Shown here: piece by piece, positions 10,081-21,639 of the stretch
Layout: every line of letters begins with the position of its first letter
Numbering within the stretch: the first letter of the stretch is position 1
From: Luteimonas endophytica
Lineage (GTDB): Bacteria; Pseudomonadota; Gammaproteobacteria; Xanthomonadales; Xanthomonadaceae
Reading direction: 5' to 3'
Assembly: GCF_029887875.1 (NCBI RefSeq)
Contig: NZ_JARXRM010000030.1
Location: 1 to 39,612 of the forward strand
Length of the DNA: 39,612 nucleotides
Position numbers and translations under genes: made by a program
Notes under the pieces: generated by a model
What the model saw: the letters and a program-made list of their open reading frames with translations, nothing else
The model's database searches: none
Told to the model about the DNA's origin: nothing

Positions 10081-11942
10081 CCCGCGGATCTCGCCCCTTC
10101 CCTGCACCCGCCGCCTGGCCGGCGGACCCTGCGCGCAGGCGCTTCGTGACCGGGCTGGCCGCTGCCGGTTCGGTCGCCTTGCTCGGCACCACGCCGGGTC
10201 GGGCGCGCACCCCGCCGCGACCGCCCGCCGAGCTGCGCGGCACCGAGTTCGATCTCTCGATCGGCGCCTCCATGGTCAACTTCACCGGGCGCGAGCGCCC
10301 GGCGATCACGGTCAACGGCACCGTGCCTGCGCCGCTGCTGCGCTTTCGCGAGGGCGACACCGTCACCCTCCGGGTGAGCAACCGGCTGCGCGACTACAGT
10401 TCGATCCACTGGCACGGCATCCTGCTGCCGGCCAACATGGACGGCGTGCCCGGCCTCAGCTTCGACGGCATCGCTCCCGGCGAGACCTTCGTGTACCGCT
10501 TCCGCCTGGTGCAGTCCGGCACCTACTGGTACCACAGCCATTCGGCGTTCCAGGAACAGGCGGGGCTCTACGGGCCGATGATCGTGGACCCCGCCGGCAC
10601 CCTGCCCTATGCCTACGACCGCGAGCACGTGGTGCTGCTGTCGGACTGGACCGACCTCGCGCCTGCCGCGCTGTTCCGCCGGCTCAAGCAGTTCGCCGAA
10701 TACGACAACTACTACAAGCCCACGGTCGGCGACTTCATCGCCGATGCGCGGCGCGACGGGTTGGCCGCCACCCTGGCCGACCGCGCCGCCTGGGGGCGGA
10801 TGCGGATGACCCCGACCGACATCTCCGACGTCAACGCGCATACCTACACGTACCTGTGCAACGGCGCCACGCCCGACGGCAACTGGACCGGCACCTTCCG
10901 CCCCGGCGAGAAGGTGCTGCTGCGCTTCATCAACGCGTCGGCCATGACCTACTTCGACGTGCGCATCCCCGGGCTGAAGCTGACGGTGGTCGCCGCCGAC
11001 GGCCAGCCGATCCATCCGGTCAGCGTCGACGAGTTCCGCATCGCGGTGGCCGAGACCTTCGACGTCGTCGTCGAACCGCGCGGCCAGGACGCCTGGACCA
11101 TCTTCGCCCAGGACATGGGCCGCACCGGCTACGCGCGCGCCACCCTGGCGGTGCGCGACGGGCTGCAGGCGCCGGTGCCGGCGGTAGACCCGCGCCCCCT
11201 GCTGACGATGGAGGACATGGGGCACGGCGGCCACGGTGCGCATGGCGCCGCAACTTCCGAAGGTGGCTGCGGGGCCGCGATGCAGGGCATGGAGGGCGGC
11301 TGCGGCGCAGACATGGGCCACGGCGCGCACGGCGCCGTCGCGGCGCCCGCCAGCATCGGTCATGCCGAAAGCGCTCATGGTGGCGACCACGGTGCCGGCC
11401 ATGGCGCTGCCGGCGCCATGCAGGCGCACCCGGCGTCCGAGCAGGGCAATCCGCTGGTCGACATGCAGACCATGACCCCCGCGCCGAAGCTCGACGACCC
11501 CGGTATCGGCCTGCGCGGCAACGGCCGCCGGGTGCTGACCTACGGCGACATGCGCAGCCTGTTCGACGATCCCGACGGCCGCGAGCCCGGCCGCACCCTG
11601 GAGCTGCACCTCACCGGCCACATGGAGAAGTTTGCCTGGTCCTTCGACGGCATGAAGTTCAACGATGCCGCGCCGCTGCGGCTCAACTACGGCGAGCGCA
11701 TGCGCATCACCCTGGTCAACGACACCATGATGACCCACCCCATCCACCTGCACGGCATGTGGAGCGACCTGGAAGACGAACACGGGCGGTTCCAGCTGCG
11801 CAAGCACACCGTCGACATGCCGCCCGGCACCCGCCGCAGCTACCGCGTGCGCGCCGACGCGCTGGGACGCTGGGCGTTCCACTGCCATCTGCTCTATCAC
11901 ATGGAAGCGGGGATGATGCGGGAAGTGAGGGTGGAGGAATGA
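10077..11942 (+). CDS. copA: copper resistance multicopper oxidase CopA
   Basis: 621 residues; a periplasmic oxidase that turns toxic Cu+ into Cu2+. A twin-arginine-type signal ([14 protein letters not shown]) implies folded export. Copper ligands are HWHG (about 111), HSH (about 153), HPIHLHG (about 554) and [12 protein letters not shown] (about 602-613), giving both the type 1 and the trinuclear sites. Between the second and third cupredoxin domains, residues about 378-465 form a His/Gly/Met-rich insert that also contains two GGCGA motifs; such Met/His inserts in CopA proteins bind extra copper, but Cys there is uncommon. It is co-transcribed with the upstream ATPase and the downstream copB, each by ATGA overlap. 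Confidence 0.96.
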
Positions 11943-13039
11943 ACGCTCGCGCCCTCCCCCTCGCCGTCACCCTCGTCCTGGCCGCCGCGGCCCACGCCCA
12001 CGCCCAGGAGCCCGCGGCGCCGCATGCGCACGATCAGGGGTCGGCCCAGCACGACGCGGCCGGCCCATCCGGCCCGAGCGACCGGCACGCGGTCCACCGG
12101 CAGTCCGGTGCCGACCCGCATGCCGGCCATCCCCAGCTTCAAGCGGATCCCCACGCGGGCCACGGTCAGCCACGGGCCGACTCCCATGCCGGGCATGGGC
12201 AGGCACAGGCGGAGCCTCACGATGGTCACCACCAGCATGATGCGGATCCCCGCACCGGACCGACCCGGCAGCAGGAAGATCCCCATGCCGAACATGGCGA
12301 GCCCCGGGCGGACCGCGGCCGGGACCGGCCCGTCACTCCGATTCCCGCGCTGACCGATGCCGACCGACGGGCCGCGTTCCCGGAGCTGCAGCTGCACATG
12401 GAGCATCCGGACGGGCCGTTCTCGCGGGTGCTGTTCAACCGCTTCGAGTGGCAGGACGCCGACGAAGGCAGCGCCCAGTCCTGGGAAATGTCGGCCTGGC
12501 TGGGCGGCGATCTGGACCGCGTGTGGCTGCGCAGCGAGGGCGAGCGCGAGGGCGGCAGCACCCATGCGGGCGACTTCGAACTGCTGTACGGCCGCAGCGT
12601 GAGTCCGTGGTGGGACGTGGTGGCGGGTCTGCGGCAGGAGTTCCAGCCGGGTCCGTCCCGCACCTGGGCAGCGGTCGGCGTGCAGGGGCTGGCGCCCTAC
12701 CGGTTCGAGGTGCAGGCCACCGCCCTGTTCGGCGAGGGCGGGCGTACCGCGGCGTCCATGGAGGTCGAGTACGAGATGCTGCTGACCAACCGCCTGATCC
12801 TGCAGCCGCTGCTCGAGATCGAGGCCCACGGCCGCGACGACCGCACGCGCGGGATCGGATCGGGACTGTCCAGCATCGAGGGCGGGTTGCGCCTGCGTTA
12901 CGAGATCAGCCGACGCTTCGCGCCCTACCTCGGCGCGACCCGAGAACGCGCACTCGGGCGCACCGCCGACCTGCGCCGTGCCGCCGGCGCGGACGTGGAC
13001 GAGACGCGCCTGGTCGCCGGCGTGCGCTGGTGGTTCTGA
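11939..13039 (+). CDS. copB: copper resistance outer-membrane protein CopB
   Basis: 366 residues. A signal peptide (LALAVTLVLAAAAHAHA-like, residues about 5-22) is followed by a His-rich region to about 125 with repeats of the form DPHAGH, DSHAGH, EPHDGHHQHD and DPHAEHGE, each a candidate copper ligand set. From about 140 the CopB beta-barrel domain begins (HMEHPDGPFSRVLFNRFEW, then WDVVAGLRQEF, LAPYRFEVQATALFG, RLRYEISRRFAPYLG) and ends in a terminal Phe (GVRWWF), typical of outer-membrane barrels. It is the last gene of the operon. The His-repeat region is prone to expansion, so its length probably differs among relatives. Confidence 0.95.
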   Translation: MNARALPLAVTLVLAAAAHAHAQEPAAPHAHDQGSAQHDAAGPSGPSDRHAVHRQSGADPHAGHPQLQADPHAGHGQPRADSHAGHGQAQAEPHDGHHQHDADPRTGPTRQQEDPHAEHGEPRADRGRDRPVTPIPALTDADRRAAFPELQLHMEHPDGPFSRVLFNRFEWQDADEGSAQSWEMSAWLGGDLDRVWLRSEGEREGGSTHAGDFELLYGRSVSPWWDVVAGLRQEFQPGPSRTWAAVGVQGLAPYRFEVQATALFGEGGRTAASMEVEYEMLLTNRLILQPLLEIEAHGRDDRTRGIGSGLSSIEGGLRLRYEISRRFAPYLGATRERALGRTADLRRAAGADVDETRLVAGVRWWF

Positions 13040-13067
13040 AGCCGGCGTACGCGACGCGCGAAACATC

Positions 13068-13096
13068 TTGCGCTCGGCGCAGCACGACACTACAAT
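13068..13096 (+). promoter_or_regulatory. sigma-70-type promoter for the tRNA-Ala/tRNA-Glu unit
   Basis: TTGCGC (13068-13073), a 17-bp spacer and TACAAT (13091-13096) form a near-consensus promoter. The predicted transcription start near 13103 lies about 14 nt ahead of mature tRNA-Ala. It begins 28 bases after the copB stop. Confidence 0.75.
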
Positions 13097-13116
13097 TTCG
13101 CGCTTTCCAGCTCCGT

Positions 13117-13192
13117 GGGGCCATAGCTCAGCTGGGAGAGCGCCTGCATGGCATGCAGGAGGTCGGCGGTTCGATCCCGCCTGGCTCCACCA
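13117..13192 (+). tRNA. tRNA-Ala (anticodon GGC)
   Basis: 76-nt cloverleaf. The acceptor GGGGCCA pairs with TGGCTCC (one G-T). The anticodon stem CCTGC/GCAGG encloses loop ATGGCAT, giving anticodon GGC. The T arm is GGCGG TTCGATC CCGCC, and CCA is encoded at 13190-13192. It reads GCC alanine codons. Confidence 0.97.
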
Positions 13193-13236
13193 CGGTTTCC
13201 GTCCCAGGCCGGCCGGCAACCGCATCGCGACACTGC

Positions 13237-13312
13237 GTCCCCATCGTCTAGAGGCCTAGGACACCACCCTTTCACGGTGGCGACCGGGGTTCGAATCCCC
13301 GTGGGGACGCCA
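13237..13312 (+). tRNA. tRNA-Glu (anticodon TTC)
   Basis: 76-nt cloverleaf 44 nt after tRNA-Ala and probably on the same transcript. Acceptor GTCCCCA pairs with TGGGGAC. Anticodon stem CCACC/GGTGG encloses loop CTTTCAC, giving TTC. The T arm is CCGGGG TTCGAAT CCCCG, and CCA is encoded at 13310-13312. Confidence 0.97.
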
Positions 13313-13458
13313 TTTCTCCGTTGCCGCGCGTCGCCGCCTTCCACCCGGGCGGCGCCGGGCCGGCGCGGCCCGTTCACGGAAATCGAATCCCGGGGCTGAT
13401 TCAATTCGGGTTCTGACCGACGCGGCGCCCCCGCAGCGCCGCGCATCGCCGGAGCCCC

Positions 13459-14808
13459 ATGGAGTCTCGCGAACCGCGGCCGGCCGCCGCCCTCCCCCGC
13501 CCGACCCTGCGCGCACGCGAGGCGTTCGCCATCACCATCGGCATCGTCGTTGGCGCGGGGATCTTCCGCACCCCTTCCCTGGTCGCCGGCAGTTCCGGAA
13601 GCGAGGCGGCGATGCTCGCCGCGTGGGCATTCGGCGGGCTGCTGTCGATCGTCGGCGCGCTCTGCTACGCCGAGCTCGCCACCACCTATCCGCAGGCGGG
13701 CGGCGACTACAGCTACCTGCGCCGCGCCTACGGCGCCCGCCTTGCGTTCCTCTACGCCTGGGCGCGGCTGACGGTGATCCAGACCGGCTCGGTGGCTGTG
13801 CTGACGTTCGTGATCGGCGACTACCTGATGCAGCTTACCGGGCTCGGCCCGTGGTCCTCGGCCGCGTTCGCCGCCACCGCGGTGCTGGCGCTGACCGCGC
13901 TGAACTGGCTCGGCGTGCGCCAGGGCACGCGCACCCAGAACTGGCTGACCGCGATCGAGATCGCCGGCATCTGCGCGATCGTCGTCGCGGCGCTGGCGAT
14001 CGGCCCCGCCGAAGCTCCTGCCCCCGCCCTACCCGGCGGCGATAGCCAGATCGGCCTGGTCCTGGTGTTCGTACTGCTGACCTACGGCGGCTGGAACGAG
14101 GCGGTCTACGTGACCGCCGAGGTCAGGGACGCGCGGCGCTGGATGCCGCGGATCCTCTGCCTGAGCCTGATCGCGATCGCCGCCCTGTACCTGCTCGTCA
14201 ATCTCGCCTACCTGCGCGTGCTCGGCCTGGGCGGGATGGCCGGTTCGGAGGCGGTGGCGGCCGATGCCATGCGCGCACTGTTCGGCGGCAGCGGCGCGGT
14301 GTTCATGAGCGCGCTGGTGGTGGCCGCGGCGCTGACCTCGGCCAATGCCACCATGATCACCGGCGCACGCAGCGTCTACGCGGTGGGCCGCGACTTCCCG
14401 GCGCTCGCCTTCGTCGGACGCTGGGACGAGCGCAGCGGCTCGCCGCGCACGGCGATGCTGGTGCAGGGCGGGCTGGCGCTGCTCCTGGTCGGCCTGGGCG
14501 CCGTGGCGCGCGACGGGTTCCGCACCGCGGTCGAATACACCGCGCCGGTGTTCTGGCTGTTCTTCCTGCTGGTCGGCATCTCGCTGTTCGTGCTGAGACG
14601 GCGCGACCCCCACCTGCCGCGGCCGTTCCGGGTGCCGCTCTACCCGCTGCTGCCGATGGTGTTCTGCGCCACCAGCGCCTACCTGTTGCACGCCAGCCTG
14701 GCCTATACCGGCATCGGCGCCCTGGTCGGGGTAGGCGTGCTGGCTGCCGGCGCGGTCGTCCTGCTGTACCTTCGTCCGACCAGCCACCCAAGGGAGACGC
14801 CACCATGA
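13459..14808 (+). CDS. APC-family amino acid transporter
   Basis: 449 residues with about 12 hydrophobic helices. The first helix carries the APC signature IGIVVGAGIFRTP, with the unwound Gly-rich stretch that binds the amino acid, and helix 2 to loop gives YAELATTYPQAGGDYSYLRRAYG. The family imports or exchanges amino acids across the inner membrane; LAT-like members are closest in look, but the substrate cannot be read from the sequence. The ATG at 13459 gives a short cytoplasmic N-terminus. Its stop overlaps the start of the downstream lipoprotein gene (ATGA), so the two are translated together. Confidence 0.92.
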   Translation: MESREPRPAAALPRPTLRAREAFAITIGIVVGAGIFRTPSLVAGSSGSEAAMLAAWAFGGLLSIVGALCYAELATTYPQAGGDYSYLRRAYGARLAFLYAWARLTVIQTGSVAVLTFVIGDYLMQLTGLGPWSSAAFAATAVLALTALNWLGVRQGTRTQNWLTAIEIAGICAIVVAALAIGPAEAPAPALPGGDSQIGLVLVFVLLTYGGWNEAVYVTAEVRDARRWMPRILCLSLIAIAALYLLVNLAYLRVLGLGGMAGSEAVAADAMRALFGGSGAVFMSALVVAAALTSANATMITGARSVYAVGRDFPALAFVGRWDERSGSPRTAMLVQGGLALLLVGLGAVARDGFRTAVEYTAPVFWLFFLLVGISLFVLRRRDPHLPRPFRVPLYPLLPMVFCATSAYLLHASLAYTGIGALVGVGVLAAGAVVLLYLRPTSHPRETPP

Positions 14809-15482
14809 GCCTGCCCAAGTCGCTTGCCCTCCTGCTGCTGTGCCTGCCCCTGCTCGCCTGCGGCGAGAGCGCGATCAACGCGTACCAGCCCGCCACGGCG
14901 CGGGACGCCGCGACCGCCGAACCCGAGGCCGATCCCACCGTGGCGGACACCCACCCGGCCGCGGCCGAGGCCGATGGACCGGGCGCGCCCTACGGCGAGG
15001 ACGACTCGCGCCCGCGCCGCGAACCCGACGTCATCTACGTCCCCACCCCGCAACCGGTGGTGGACCGGATGCTGGAGCTGGCCGACATCCAGGAAGGCGA
15101 CGTGCTCTACGACCTCGGCTCCGGCGACGGCCGCATCCCCGTCACCGCGGCCAGGAAATACGGCATCCGCGCGGTCGGCATCGACATCAACCCGGTCCGC
15201 ATCCGCGAGGCCAACGCGAACGCCGAGCAGGCCGGCGTGACCGACCTGGTGACCTTCCGCGAAGAGGATCTGTTCGAGGCCGACATCGGCGAGGCCGACG
15301 TGGTCACCCTGTACCTGCTGCAGAGCCTGAACGTGAAGCTGCGGCCCAAGCTGCTGAGCGAGCTGAAGCCGGGCACCCGCATCGTCAGCCATGCCTTCGA
15401 CATGGCCGGCGAATGGGAGCCGGAACGCACCGAGCAGGTCGAGCACAACACGATCTACGTGTGGACGGTGCCCGAACGCTGA
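14805..15482 (+). CDS. exported lipoprotein with class I SAM-methyltransferase fold
   Basis: 225 residues. The N-terminus is a lipoprotein signal (SLALLLLCLPLLAC, lipidated Cys19) followed by an Ala/Glu/Asp-rich linker to about 70. The rest is a Rossmann-like methyltransferase: VPTPQPVVDRMLELA, motif I DLGSGDGRIP (about 103-111), an acidic VGIDINP for the ribose hydroxyls, then FREEDLFEADIGEADVV. SAM is a cytoplasmic cofactor, so an exported enzyme of this kind is puzzling; the fold may have another use, or the signal may be a membrane anchor. It is translationally coupled to the amino acid transporter upstream. I cannot name a substrate. Confidence 0.85.
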   Translation: MSLPKSLALLLLCLPLLACGESAINAYQPATARDAATAEPEADPTVADTHPAAAEADGPGAPYGEDDSRPRREPDVIYVPTPQPVVDRMLELADIQEGDVLYDLGSGDGRIPVTAARKYGIRAVGIDINPVRIREANANAEQAGVTDLVTFREEDLFEADIGEADVVTLYLLQSLNVKLRPKLLSELKPGTRIVSHAFDMAGEWEPERTEQVEHNTIYVWTVPER

Positions 15483-15519
15483 GCGCGAGCGCGGCGCACT
15501 GCTCGGTTCTTCCGCCGGT

Positions 15520-16020
15520 TCAGTCCGGCGCCAGCGCGGCCGGCGCCTCCGCGTCGGCTTCGCGCGCCAGGGTCCCCACGCCGTGGCCGCGCTCGGCCAG
15601 GTACTGGAGCCACTTGCCCAGGAAGGTGTTCATCCGCATCCGGTGGCCGACCACCTCGGCCGGCGGCGGAAACATGCCGATGACGTCCTGCCAGCGGCGC
15701 CCGACGTAGCAATGGGTGGCCTCGACCTGGCGGGCGTCTCGGTACAGGCGCAGCCAGGCCGAGGGGTCGGGTTCGCCGGTCAGCGGATCCTGCATCGCGT
15801 AGGTCAGGCGCAGCTCGGTGGTGTAGCGATGCTGGGCGATCACGTCCAGGCGCACGTCGAGACCGTCGCCGCAGCGCGACACATAGCAACCGGGGGCGAG
15901 CCCGGCCGGCTCGAACAGGCGGGTGAGGCGCTGGTGGTTCTCGGCATACAGCGCCATCAACCAGCCGAAGCGGCTGAGCCTGGGGATGCGTGCGGAGCGC
16001 GTGGCGACCTCGTGCGTCAT
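15520..16020 (-). CDS. DUF1249 family protein (YqiB-like)
   Basis: 166 residues, soluble and without a signal. Family-type features are FGWLMALYAENHQRLTRLF near the N-terminus, then LDVIAQHRYTTELRLTY, the acidic DPSAWLRLYRDARQVEATHCY and the closing RMRMNTFLGKWLQYLAERGH. The function of DUF1249 is unknown. The ATG at 16020 follows a -10-like TAGCAT (minus strand of 16027-16032) by only 6 nt, so the mRNA may be leaderless. The extension after KWLQYLAERGH is Ala/Asp-rich and probably disordered. Confidence 0.9.
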   Translation of the reverse strand: MTHEVATRSARIPRLSRFGWLMALYAENHQRLTRLFEPAGLAPGCYVSRCGDGLDVRLDVIAQHRYTTELRLTYAMQDPLTGEPDPSAWLRLYRDARQVEATHCYVGRRWQDVIGMFPPPAEVVGHRMRMNTFLGKWLQYLAERGHGVGTLAREADAEAPAALAPD

Positions 16021-16123
16021 GACCCGATGCTACACGCTGGATCCCGCCGGCGGCAGGATTGACGGGCGCACGGGCGCGGCATAACGTTCAGATTCCTGGC
16101 CGTCGTTCCGTACCGGCCGCGCT

Positions 16124-16963
16124 TCAGAACATGCCGCGGTTGATGCCCAGTTCCTCGAGGATGCGGCTGGCGATCTCCTCGATCGAGGCGTGGGTGGTGC
16201 TGAGCATGGGGATGCCCTCCATGCGCAACAGCGTCTCGGCCGCGTTGACCTCGCGCCTGCAGGTCTCCAGCTCGGCGTAGCGCGAGTTCGGGCGCCGCTC
16301 CTGGCGGATCTGGTGCAGCCGCTGCGGGTCGATGCTCAATCCGTAGAGCTTGCGACGATGCGCCCGCAGCCGCGGCGGCAGCCGGTCGGACTCCAGGTCC
16401 TCCTCGGTCAGCGGGTAGTTGGCCGCGCGGATCCCGTAGTGCAGCGCCAGATAGACGCAGGTCGGGGTCTTCCCGGCGCGCGACACCGCCACCAGGATCA
16501 CGTCGGCTTCGTCGTAGTTGATCGCCATGCCGTCGTCGTGGGTCAAGGCGAAGTTCATCGCGTTGATCCGGCTGTGGTAGGTCTCGAAATCGACCATCCC
16601 ATGGGCCTGCCCCACCCGCGACTGCCGCGGCACGCCCAGTTCTTCTTCCAGCGGCGCGATGAACGGCGCGAACACGTCCAGCATCAGCGCACCGCTCTCG
16701 GCGAGGATGCGGTTGAGCTCCGGGTCGACGCAGGAGTTGACCACGATCGGCCGGACCCCCTGGCCGGTGCCGGCGCGCACGATCTCCTCCACCGCCAGCC
16801 GGGCCTTTTCCGGAGTGTCCACGAACGGGATCCGGTCGGTGACGAAGCGGAACCCGGAGAACTGGGTCAGCAGGCTGTGGCCGATGGTCTCGGCGGTGAT
16901 GCCGGTGCCGTCCGAGACGTAGAACACCGGGCGGGCGGCGGGCGGCTGCGGTTCCGCGGACAT
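16124..16963 (-). CDS. ppsR: PEP synthase regulatory protein PpsR (kinase/phosphotransferase)
   Basis: 279 residues, standard family length. This bifunctional enzyme inactivates PEP synthase by ADP-dependent phosphorylation and reactivates it by Pi-dependent removal of the phosphate. Visible signatures are [19 protein letters not shown] at the N-terminus, the P-loop-like [10 protein letters not shown] form ([20 protein letters not shown]) at mid-protein, and the C-terminal [15 protein letters not shown]...SIEEIA. It is divergent from ppsA across a 95-bp gap, which fits its target and implies shared regulatory DNA. Confidence 0.97.
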   Translation of the reverse strand: MSAEPQPPAARPVFYVSDGTGITAETIGHSLLTQFSGFRFVTDRIPFVDTPEKARLAVEEIVRAGTGQGVRPIVVNSCVDPELNRILAESGALMLDVFAPFIAPLEEELGVPRQSRVGQAHGMVDFETYHSRINAMNFALTHDDGMAINYDEADVILVAVSRAGKTPTCVYLALHYGIRAANYPLTEEDLESDRLPPRLRAHRRKLYGLSIDPQRLHQIRQERRPNSRYAELETCRREVNAAETLLRMEGIPMLSTTHASIEEIASRILEELGINRGMF

Positions 16964-17058
16964 GCGTTCGGGCTTTCGTGACGGGAGGGTTGCTAAAATA
17001 GCCGTTTCCGCCGGGCGACGCCCGGCGATCGCCTATCGCCATCCTCCGGAGCCTCCCC

Positions 17059-19452
<2,394 letters not shown>

Positions 19453-19548
19453 TTCGCGCCATGATCCGCGCCACGCCCCGCTCACGCGTGCGCCGCTAGA
19501 TTCCCGCGCGACCGGCCGCCGTCCGGCGGCACGAATACGGAGAAACGG

Positions 19549-20466
19549 ATGGAAAACGGTTTGGTGGCGGCGGTGCGCGAAGGCGAGTGGATGGAACTTG
19601 CGACCTACTGGGGCCTGCGGATCCTGGCCGCCCTGGTGGTGTTCTACATCGGCGTCCACCTGGCGCGCTGGCTGTCGGCCGCGCTCGAGCGCGGGATGAC
19701 CCGCAGCCGCATCGAGTCGACCGCGGCGATGTTCCTGCGCAAGGTCATCTACGTGACCCTGCTGGTGGTGCTGGCGCTGGCGGTGCTGCAGGCAGTGTTC
19801 GGGGTGGCGCTCACCTCGATGGTCGCGGTGCTGGGCGCCGCAGGCCTGGCGATCGGCCTGGCGCTGAAGGATTCGCTGGCGAACGTGGCTTCGGGGGTGA
19901 TGCTGGTCTCGCTGCGGCCGTTCCGGGTCGGCGACATCGTCACCATCAACGGCGTCACCGGCGCGGTGGAATCGGTCAGCATTTTCCAGACCCGCCTGCG
20001 CGGGGCCGACAACCAGACCATCACCCTGCCCAACGCGCTGATCACCGGCGACTCGATCATCAACCTGACCCCGGACGTCAGGCGCAGGATCGAGCTGGTG
20101 GTCGGCATCGCCTACGACTCGGACATCGACGTGGCGCGCGGTATCGCCATGGAGATCATGCTGTCCGACCAGCGCGTCCTCGCCGAGCCCGCTCCCGACG
20201 TGCTGGTCTACGCGCTGGCCGACAGCGCGGTGAACCTCGGCATCCGCTGCCACGTCGCCAACGCCGACTGGTTCGCGACCAAGTGCGAGCTGACCGAACG
20301 GATCAAGAAGGCATTCGACCGGCAGGGCATCTCGATTCCGTTCCCGCAGCGCGACGTGCACCTGTACCACGCCACCGCGGATGCGGTGCCCGCGCTTACC
20401 ACCCGACGCGCCGCGGCCATCGGTCTGGACGACGCCCCCCGGCAGCCGCCGGCCGACCCGAAGTAG
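19549..20466 (+). CDS. small-conductance mechanosensitive channel (MscS family)
   Basis: 305 residues. Three hydrophobic helices fill the first 125 residues; the third holds the pore-lining Gly/Ala pattern VLGAAGLAIGLALKDSLANVASG, followed by the beta-domain hallmark RPFRVGDIVTINGVTGAVESV and LPNALITGDSIINLT. The alpha/beta C-terminal domain follows, ending in FPQRDVHLYH, with a short Ala/Pro-rich tail. It opens under membrane tension to release solutes on osmotic downshock. It stands alone: ppsA ends 96 bp upstream and orn is convergent downstream. Confidence 0.95.
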   Translation: MENGLVAAVREGEWMELATYWGLRILAALVVFYIGVHLARWLSAALERGMTRSRIESTAAMFLRKVIYVTLLVVLALAVLQAVFGVALTSMVAVLGAAGLAIGLALKDSLANVASGVMLVSLRPFRVGDIVTINGVTGAVESVSIFQTRLRGADNQTITLPNALITGDSIINLTPDVRRRIELVVGIAYDSDIDVARGIAMEIMLSDQRVLAEPAPDVLVYALADSAVNLGIRCHVANADWFATKCELTERIKKAFDRQGISIPFPQRDVHLYHATADAVPALTTRRAAAIGLDDAPRQPPADPK

Positions 20467-20520
20467 CGCGGAAGCGCCCCGGCACCGGCGGCGTGCCCCC
20501 GTTCGAGCGTCTGCCGAGGC

Positions 20521-21090
20521 TCAGAGCGGCGCGAACGCGCCCATGCCGTCCCGGTAGTGGCGCAGTTCCGAAATGGAGTCGCGCACGTCGCTCAGCGCGG
20601 TGTGCGCGGACTGCTTGTGCACCCCGGCCAGCAGCGAGGGCGCCCAGCGCCTGGCCAGCTCCTTGAGGGTGCTGACATCGAGATTGCGATAGTGGAAATA
20701 GCGCTCCAGCCGGGGCATCTGCCGATGCAGGAAACGGCGGTCCTGGCAGATCGAATTGCCGCACATCGGCGAGGCCTTTTCCGGCACCCATTGCGACAGG
20801 AACTCCAGGGTACGGCGCTCGGCCTCGTCCATGGGCACCCCTTCCTCGAGTACGCGCCGCCATAGGCCCGATTTTCCGTGCTGGTTGCGGTTCCAGTCGT
20901 CCATCGCCTCGAGCACCGGCAGCGGATGGGCAATGGCCAGTTCCGGGCCCTCGGCGAGGATCCGCAGCTCCGAGTCGGTGATCACCGTGGCGATCTCCAG
21001 GATCGAGTCGCGGTCGGTGTCCAGCCCGGTCATCTCGAGGTCGATCCAGATCAGCCTTCCGTCGTCGGCTTGGGGTTGGTGCAGGGCCAT
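20521..21090 (-). CDS. orn: oligoribonuclease
   Basis: 189 residues; degrades 2-5 nt RNAs and pGpG, and is usually essential. It is a DEDDh exonuclease: Asp17 and Glu19 in [11 protein letters not shown], the second motif in LEYLSQWV-like [25 protein letters not shown], and the final His/Asp in [18 protein letters not shown]. Length matches the family. A -10-like TATGAT on the minus strand near 21117 and a purine-rich GCGAG ahead of the ATG are plausible expression signals. Its start is 58 bp from the divergent DUF2721 gene. Confidence 0.96.
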   Translation of the reverse strand: MALHQPQADDGRLIWIDLEMTGLDTDRDSILEIATVITDSELRILAEGPELAIAHPLPVLEAMDDWNRNQHGKSGLWRRVLEEGVPMDEAERRTLEFLSQWVPEKASPMCGNSICQDRRFLHRQMPRLERYFHYRNLDVSTLKELARRWAPSLLAGVHKQSAHTALSDVRDSISELRHYRDGMGAFAPL

Positions 21091-21148
21091 GCTCGCGATC
21101 GGTTTCGGGAGCGCGCATCATAGCGCAGCCCCGCCGAAGGCCTTCGCC

Positions 21149-21628
21149 ATGTTCCCGAGCACCGCCCTTCCCCACCACGCCATCCTGACCGCGATGCTGG
21201 CGCCGGCGTTCTTCCTGACCGCGACCGCGGCCCTGCTCACCTCCGCCAACAGCCGGTTGGCGCGCGTGATCGACCGGGCGCGGGCGCTGCTCGCCGAGCT
21301 GGGCGAAGCCAGCGACGCCGCCGAACGGGCCGTGCTGGAGCAGCGCATCGCCCTGCAGCGCCGCCGCAGCGGGATCATCCTGCGCGGCAGCCAGCTGCTC
21401 TACGTGGCGATCAGCTGTTTCGTCGGCACCAGCCTGTCGCTGGCGGGCGATTCGCTGCTCGGCCACCGCCTGGTCCACATGCCGACGCTGCTGGCGGCGC
21501 TCGGGGTGCTGGCGCTGTTCGCCGCGAGCCTGCTGCTGGCGCGGGAGTCGGCACTGGCGGTGCATGCGATCAACGTGGAAATGGACGACGGCCACCGCCG
21601 CGCCAGCAGGCCGCGCGCCGCGCCCTGA
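21149..21628 (+). CDS. DUF2721 family membrane protein
   Basis: 159 residues. An N-terminal hydrophobic helix (LTAMLAPAFFLTATAALLTSANSRL) is followed by a charged helical stretch (VIDRARALLAEL...VLEQRIALQRRRSGII) and two further hydrophobic helices (SQLLYVAISCFVGTSLSLAG and LLAALGVLALFAASLLLARESALA). The pattern of a membrane segment, NSRLxRVxDRxR and two C-terminal helices is that of DUF2721, whose function is not known. The start at 21149 gives the N-terminal helix; upstream ATGs in frame lie in the orn coding region. Confidence 0.85.
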   Translation: MFPSTALPHHAILTAMLAPAFFLTATAALLTSANSRLARVIDRARALLAELGEASDAAERAVLEQRIALQRRRSGIILRGSQLLYVAISCFVGTSLSLAGDSLLGHRLVHMPTLLAALGVLALFAASLLLARESALAVHAINVEMDDGHRRASRPRAAP

Positions 21629-21639
21629 CGCGCGGCGTC

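Noticed and set aside
11990..12320. His-repeat region of copB as a tandem DNA repeat or CRISPR-like array
   Set aside because: The units vary in length and sequence and lie in frame inside the copB coding region; no CRISPR-type spacing was seen anywhere in the window.
13117..13312. tRNA pair as the attachment site of a copper island
   Set aside because: No integrase gene and no repeated tRNA 3' end is seen on the other side of the copper genes, so island boundaries cannot be supported.
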